A stretch of DNA of 64,000 bases from Clostridia bacterium (GTDB taxonomy: Bacteria > Bacillota > Clostridia > Christensenellales > Aristaeellaceae), in NCBI GenBank assembly GCA_017484085.1, contig JAFUTW010000041.1:31090-95089 (forward strand), written 5' to 3'. A program made the position numbers and the translations under genes. Shown in pieces: positions 60,901 through 64,000 of the stretch; positions within the stretch are counted from its first letter, which is position 1, and each line of letters starts with the position of its first letter. A model generated the notes under the pieces. That model was not told the origin of the DNA and did not search any database. It worked only from the letters and a program-made list of their open reading frames with translations.

Positions 60901-61071
60901 CGCGAGTTTAAGACAGACAGAATTACGGGCGGTGCCGAGGCTTACACCTATCTGGGTACGGCCAACTACGTCAAACATGAAGGCGAAAAGCCCATGAACA
61001 TCACATGGCGGCTGGATGCGCCGATCCCGGCAAAGTATCTGAAGAAGACAAACAAGCTGGTGGTCGGATAA
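57922..61071 (+). CDS. PLD-nuclease, superfamily 2 helicase and DUF3427 fusion protein
   Basis: 1049 residues. After about 130 helical residues comes a phospholipase D-type domain with one HxK motif (LHAKAYIF, then YVGSSNLSNAAL, about 213-241). The helicase core has Walker A VVAATGTGKTV (about 345), DEFHHAA (DEAD-box equivalent), TATPERMDG (motif III) and LQQLGRGLR (motif VI). DUF3427 occupies the last 350 residues. Such proteins are suspected of restricting foreign DNA; the single-gene layout and dedicated operator array support a regulated defence role, but this is inference. Codon use is plainer and more AT-rich than flanking genes, suggesting transfer. Confidence 0.9.
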   Translation: MLRNGLYEQVISKELDEELSVTEKRVQTAPIDAAEASRVLAKYVAEIVQKGLDNVADNGGDLASQVELVNRIVSTVQTETEEDDFDKLSVAGRAEQLLALFDKQNSVWAVDEKAKVTRPETSIAQSSLFTGATHEPQMFTELKKEIVSCNRIDMLVSFIKWSGLRLIMDELRAFTQNDGKLRIITTSYMGATDVKAIEELNKLPNTRIKVSYNTKITRLHAKAYIFYRDTGFTTAYVGSSNLSNAALTSGLEWNTKITKKDLPETIDKVAATFEFYWNDREFEYYNEGQRERLARALKAEKYFDSNNDAIYTMDIQPYSYQQEILDKLEAERTVRGYFRNLVVAATGTGKTVISALDYKKFCRQHIGHPCRLLFVAHREEILKQSLYTFRSVLKDANFGEMFVGGWRPESIDYLFMSIQTFNAQDFTSKTTPDYYDYIVVDEFHHAAAPTYQKLLEYYQPRILLGLTATPERMDGKSILGYFGNRIAAEIRLPEAVDRKLLCPFQYFGVTDTVDLDKLKWSAGGYDKGELSRIYTLSGIVAERRADLVIASLLRYVTDIDEVKGLGFCVTVEHAEFMCRYFNGHGIPSMFLTGHSPDEERRSAKDSLVSGKVRFIFVVDIYNEGVDIPEVNTVLFLRPTESLTVFLQQLGRGLRLAEGKECLTVLDFIGQANRKYNFEDKFAALLSGTTRNVTREIRGGFVAAPKGCYIQLEKKAARIILDNIRASYGNTAGLVTRIASFEEDTGLKLSLSNFLDYYHLDPRNIYKFTTFSRLCARADVIDEFSEPIEETLTKTMAKLAVIDSRRWIAFLLDILPRLADVDFGKLPELEKRMLQMFYITVWGKAAEDWNSDEVWGNLYALADSPVLLGELIDLLKYQYDRIDFIDAPVNVGFESPLDLHCTYTRDQLLVALDFMKPATVREGVKWLPDQKLDVFFVTLNKSDKDYSPTTMYNDYSINEWLFHWQSQSTTAEHSQTGQRYIHHRERGSRVLLFIREFKTDRITGGAEAYTYLGTANYVKHEGEKPMNITWRLDAPIPAKYLKKTNKLVVG

Positions 61072-61108
61072 TGCCGATGCGAAAACATGACAAGAGGGGA
61101 AAAACACC

Positions 61109-61858
61109 ATGGACTATATCAGCATAACGAAAGAGAACCTGGAGAAAGAGCACATCTGCTGTGCCATTTCCAATAACAGGGATATCCAGGTATCCTCCAA
61201 GAAGGCCTGGCTGGCGGATCGTTTTGAGGAGGGCCTGGTATTTTTGAAGAGCGTGGAACGCGGCAAATGCTTCATCGAGTATATCCCGGCGGAATACGCC
61301 TGGAATCCCCTTCAGGCGGAAGGGTATATGTACATCGACTGCCTGTGGGTGTCGGGTTCTCTGAAAGGACACGGCTATTCCAATGATCTGCTGGGCGAGT
61401 GCATCAGGGACAGCCGCCGGAAGGGAAAAAAGGGGCTGTGTATCCTGTCCGCCGCAAAGAAAAAGCCCTTCCTTGCCGATCCGAAGTATCTGAAGCACAA
61501 GGGTTTTTCCGTGTGTGACGAGGCGGACAACGGCATCCAGCTCTGGTATCTGCCTTTTGCCGCGGATGCGCAGCCTCCGGCATTCAAAGAGTGCGCCAGG
61601 CATCCCCGCATCGAAAAGGAGGAATACGTGCTGTACTACACCAGCCAGTGCCCCTTCAACGCGAAGTACGTGCCCATCGTGGCTGAGACGGCCCGGGCCA
61701 ACGGCATCCCCTTTAAGGCGATTCATATAGAAAGCCGGGAAGAAGCGCAGAACGCACCCACGCCGATTACGACGTACGCGCTTTTCTGCGACGGGCAGTA
61801 TCTGACAAATGAGCAGATGAACGACGCCCGGTTTATAAGACTGGTATCTAAGCAGTAA
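61109..61858 (+). CDS. GNAT acetyltransferase with YoaP C-terminal domain
   Basis: 249 residues. The N-terminal half has the GNAT acetyl-CoA region (DCLWVSGSLKGHGYSNDLLGECIRDSRRKGKKG; the R/Q-x-x-G-x-G/A loop reads LKGHGYS). The C-terminal half is a thioredoxin-like YoaP domain (YVLYYTSQCPFNAKYVPIV, then PITTYALFCDGQYLTNEQMN). Substrate is unknown. SD GAGGGG. The U32-like gene begins within 35 bp, so the two are probably cotranscribed. Confidence 0.87.
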   Translation: MDYISITKENLEKEHICCAISNNRDIQVSSKKAWLADRFEEGLVFLKSVERGKCFIEYIPAEYAWNPLQAEGYMYIDCLWVSGSLKGHGYSNDLLGECIRDSRRKGKKGLCILSAAKKKPFLADPKYLKHKGFSVCDEADNGIQLWYLPFAADAQPPAFKECARHPRIEKEEYVLYYTSQCPFNAKYVPIVAETARANGIPFKAIHIESREEAQNAPTPITTYALFCDGQYLTNEQMNDARFIRLVSKQ

Positions 61859-61891
61859 GCTGTTTTGACCGGCCGGTGGATCCGGCACAGG

Positions 61892-62794
61892 ATGCGTATG
61901 GCAATGAAAGCGTATTATCATCTGCCCGGGCTGTTTGAGTTTTACGAGCTGTACCGGGCATTTCTGCCGCTGTACCGGGAGCACCGGGAGTGGTTTTATG
62001 ACTGGTGCGAAATCGGTTCCATCTACGGCGCGCCGGCCGACTGCCTCTGGGGCGGGGGCAGGGCGGGCTTTGGGGAAGAGGAGCCGGAGAGGGTCGCGGC
62101 GCTCCTGCGGGAATACGGTATCTCCGCACGGCTGACCTTCAGCAATTCCCTGCTCCGGAAGGAGCACCTGGCCGATCCGCGGTGCAATGCGCTGTGTGCT
62201 CTGTTTGAGAAGAGCGCAGTGCCGAGCGGCGTGATCCTCTGCTCGGATCTGCTGCTGGAGGAACTCCAGAGGCGGTATCCCGGATTTTATTTTGTCTCCT
62301 CTACGACCAAGGTGCTGACGGAATTCGGAGAGCTGGAAGAGGAACTGGACCGCGATGCGTTCCGGTATGTGGTGCCGGATTTCCGGCTGAACAAGGCCTT
62401 CGACAGGCTTTTCGCCCTGTCTCCCGAACGGAAGCGGAAGGTGGAATTCCTATGCAACGAGTGCTGCTGGTTTGAGTGCCCGGACAGGAAAGCGTGCTAT
62501 GAAACCGTCTGCCGCAAAAACCTGGGAGAGGATTCCCCGGATCACGTCTGCGTATCCCCGACTGCCGGGAGGGGCTACCGTTTCTCCGACGCGATGGCCA
62601 ACCCGGGCTTCATCGGCATCGGGGAGATCCGGAATGTCTACCTGCCGGCGGGCTTTTCCCATTTCAAGATCGAAGGGCGGAGCCTGGGCAGCGCCGTGAT
62701 CCTGGAATTTTTGCTGTATTATATGACAAAACCGGAGCATCAGCTGAAGCTCCGGGAAGAGATTTATCTGGACAGTACGCTGGATCTGTTCTGA
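61892..62794 (+). CDS. Peptidase U32-like protein with Cys-rich centre
   Basis: 300 residues from the ATG at 61892; a TTG at 61865 and ATGs at 61898 and 61904 are alternatives, and none has a strong SD. Toward the C-terminus FKIEGRSLGSA matches the U32 signature (FKIEGR), and VPDFRLNKAFDRL recalls its barrel. A Cys group NECCWFECPDRKACYE (about 193-208) could bind an Fe-S cluster, as in the UbiU/TrhP/RlhA relatives. The family I compare it to is otherwise undescribed; function unknown. It follows the YoaP acetyltransferase closely. Confidence 0.7.
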   Translation: MRMAMKAYYHLPGLFEFYELYRAFLPLYREHREWFYDWCEIGSIYGAPADCLWGGGRAGFGEEEPERVAALLREYGISARLTFSNSLLRKEHLADPRCNALCALFEKSAVPSGVILCSDLLLEELQRRYPGFYFVSSTTKVLTEFGELEEELDRDAFRYVVPDFRLNKAFDRLFALSPERKRKVEFLCNECCWFECPDRKACYETVCRKNLGEDSPDHVCVSPTAGRGYRFSDAMANPGFIGIGEIRNVYLPAGFSHFKIEGRSLGSAVILEFLLYYMTKPEHQLKLREEIYLDSTLDLF

Positions 62795-62813
62795 ATCCGG
62801 AGTCAAAGAAATT

Positions 62814-62842
62814 TGTCCGGCCGGAGCATGCTCGGCCGGACA
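62814..62842. terminator. Bidirectional hairpin
   Basis: TGTCCGGCCG (62814-62823) / CGGCCGGACA (62833-62842) between convergent genes. Confidence 0.75.
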
Positions 62843-62847
62843 GGCAG

Positions 62848-63519
62848 TCAGGCGATCTCCCAGACGACGGTGACGGTATCGGAGACCTCGATGTCATCGG
62901 GTTCGATATCCATATCGTAACTGCCTGCTCCCGTGGACATGGGAGCGCAGTCCTCCAGCATCAGACTTCTGTTTATGGGGTGAACCTCAAAATCGATTTC
63001 TCCCCAGGAATAGTCGATGGTCTGGAGTTCTCTCAGCGCGGCACCGGCAGCCGCAGTCAGCACAGAAGCCTTCTCCTTTGCATCGGCGACAGCTTTTCCG
63101 AGAAGGGTGTTTTTTACGGCTTCCGGATCCTTTACCGTGTAGCTGATCCGGAATTCCGGCCTGACCGGGCAGTTGGCAAGCGTGTACAGTACCCGTCCAA
63201 GCCGTTCATTATCCGATTCGAATTCTGCCTTCAGCAGGTGCCGGAACTTGTATCCGACAAGCCGCTGCCTGTAGACGCCCTTATCCTTATAGCTTTCAAA
63301 TTCTGTATCGACGCTGAAATTCAGGGTCTTTAAGTCACTGCGGGCAAAGCCGAACGGTTCCAGCACATCCTTCAGCCGTTCCGTGTCTTCCGCTGAATGG
63401 CGGAGGGCATCGGCATACTCCGGATACAGTCCTTCCAGCGTCATGGTGATTCGTGTCAGATCGGGATGGACCCTGATCAGTCCTTTGCCCGTCACCCGGA
63501 TGGTTCGCATATGACTCAT
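62848..63519 (-). CDS. SIMPL/DUF541 domain protein
   Basis: 223 residues from the ATG at 63519; AAGGAGG lies 8 nt upstream, while an ATG at 63543 precedes the SD and is rejected. Family pattern: IRVTGKGLIRVHPDLTRITMTLEG, then GYKFRHLLKAEF, and AVADAKEKASVLTAAAGAALRELQTIDY. Unlike most members it has no signal peptide. Many homologues form outer or cytoplasmic ring-like oligomers; role here unknown. Confidence 0.87.
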   Translation of the reverse strand: MSHMRTIRVTGKGLIRVHPDLTRITMTLEGLYPEYADALRHSAEDTERLKDVLEPFGFARSDLKTLNFSVDTEFESYKDKGVYRQRLVGYKFRHLLKAEFESDNERLGRVLYTLANCPVRPEFRISYTVKDPEAVKNTLLGKAVADAKEKASVLTAAAGAALRELQTIDYSWGEIDFEVHPINRSLMLEDCAPMSTGAGSYDMDIEPDDIEVSDTVTVVWEIA

Positions 63520-63676
63520 GGTTTTTGCCTCCTTCAGTTTCATGCGGGGCGACGATCATACCGGATGTCCCCCTTGATCTTTGCGGCATCAGTATAGCCG
63601 GAACGAAAGCGGAAGCGGTCGTCTGCCGGGCGACAAATTATCGCAGGGGTAAACGCTGAAAGCAGGAGAACTGATT

Positions 63677-63754
63677 ATGTCCAACAAACGGATGAAAAAT
63701 GAAAGCGCTGCACGGATGCAGCGCTACATTGAGGGGCTGAAAAATGCCGAATAA
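63677..63754 (+). CDS. Possible 25-residue peptide
   Basis: ATG at 63677 follows AGGAG (spacing 9) and reads MSNKRMKNESAARMQRYIEG to a stop at 63754. Basic and helical. It may be a real small gene or a gene tail; no homologue recognised. Confidence 0.3.
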   Translation: MSNKRMKNESAARMQRYIEGLKNAE

Positions 63755-63811
63755 AAATCTGTAAAGGGTAAATTAAAGGGTAGTTAGCCGAAAGTGGGGT
63801 ATAAAAAAGCC

Positions 63812-63840
63812 CCGCTTTTCTAATAATAATTAGAAAGCGG
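63812..63840 (-). terminator. Hairpin before the right-edge insertion sequence
   Basis: CCGCTTTTCTAAT / ATTAGAAAGCGG, nearly perfect; on the minus strand it is followed by GGGCTTTTTTAT. Confidence 0.65.
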
Positions 63841-63869
63841 GTTGGCTAAGAAGTCGGATTGAAGTGGTA

Positions 63870-64000
63870 AGCTAAAAGTAGACACCACCCTATTTTTTAT
63901 AGACATTGGTTCTCTGTAGTAGTACCATCTACCACAGAAGTAACCAGTCCTGTAAAAGATGGAACCAGGGAGGTGCCAATGAAATACACCAAGGAGCAAC
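63870..64000 (+). mobile_element. Probable left end of an insertion sequence, cut by window edge
   Basis: TAAGCTAAAAGTAGACACCACC begins a non-coding leader. At 63979 (GGGAGG upstream) a frame opens as MKYTKEQ, the usual start of IS3-family ORFA transposases (MKYTKEQRL-IG). Only seven codons are visible, so the family is a guess. Confidence 0.4.

Overview
The window reads as chromosomal DNA of a GC-rich member of the Clostridia (Firmicutes). Supporting signs are strong Shine-Dalgarno sequences throughout, AddB, a fused FeoA-FeoB, a YoaP-type acetyltransferase, secreted PepSY and HtrA proteins with Gram-positive style signal peptides, and two perfect copies of the firmicute parS site next to mnmE, which suggests a position near the replication origin. 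The species cannot be named from sequence alone.

Layout. 0-3 kb: a secreted, FMN/FAD-containing reductase (cut by the window edge) divergent from its likely LysR regulator. 3-6.8 kb: a DUF3990 protein, a secreted unknown, mnmE and a phosphoesterase. 6.8-14 kb: two parS sites, AddB, and two very unusual secreted proteins (a Lys/Glu and Pro/Asp repeat protein, and a fusion of InlB-type repeats to a ModA-like binding domain). 14-20 kb: threonine aldolase, then a leftward operon of two M14-family deacylase paralogues, an MFS carrier and an ABC exporter. 20.4-24.6 kb: fumarase, malic enzyme and GMP synthase. 24.6-30 kb: a decayed stretch with an AAA ATPase behind a palindromic operator, a 5'-truncated metallo-beta-lactamase/rubredoxin gene, a radical SAM protein and a TlpA-like secreted redox protein.

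30.6-36.4 kb: a compact integrative element of about 5.6 kb inserted into a tRNA-Thr(GGT) gene. It is bounded by a 92-bp direct repeat and carries an ATPase, an SSB-like protein, a helicase-like protein and a tyrosine integrase. Scars of other integrases inside and beside it mark the tRNA as a repeated insertion site.

36.7-44.3 kb: MBL hydrolase, PepSY protein, ROK kinase, serine hydrolase, HtrA protease, phosphoesterase and EamA transporter. 44.4-55.0 kb: two overlapping LysR regulators divergent from a nine-gene operon joining a complete TctCBA tripartite transporter to three alpha/beta hydrolases, a DUF3237 protein, an MBL hydrolase and a glucarate dehydratase. I infer a pathway that imports, de-esterifies or opens, and dehydrates a sugar-acid derivative. 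55.0-57.6 kb: FeoAB with its Cys-rich partner behind a candidate iron operator. 57.7-63.5 kb: a PLD-nuclease/helicase/DUF3427 protein behind an array of CGAATATTCG palindromes, a YoaP acetyltransferase, a U32-like Cys-rich protein and a SIMPL protein. The right edge enters what looks like an insertion sequence.

Several genes for secreted proteins share tandem TGTGAC-type boxes with an 11-bp period upstream, which may define an envelope-related regulon.
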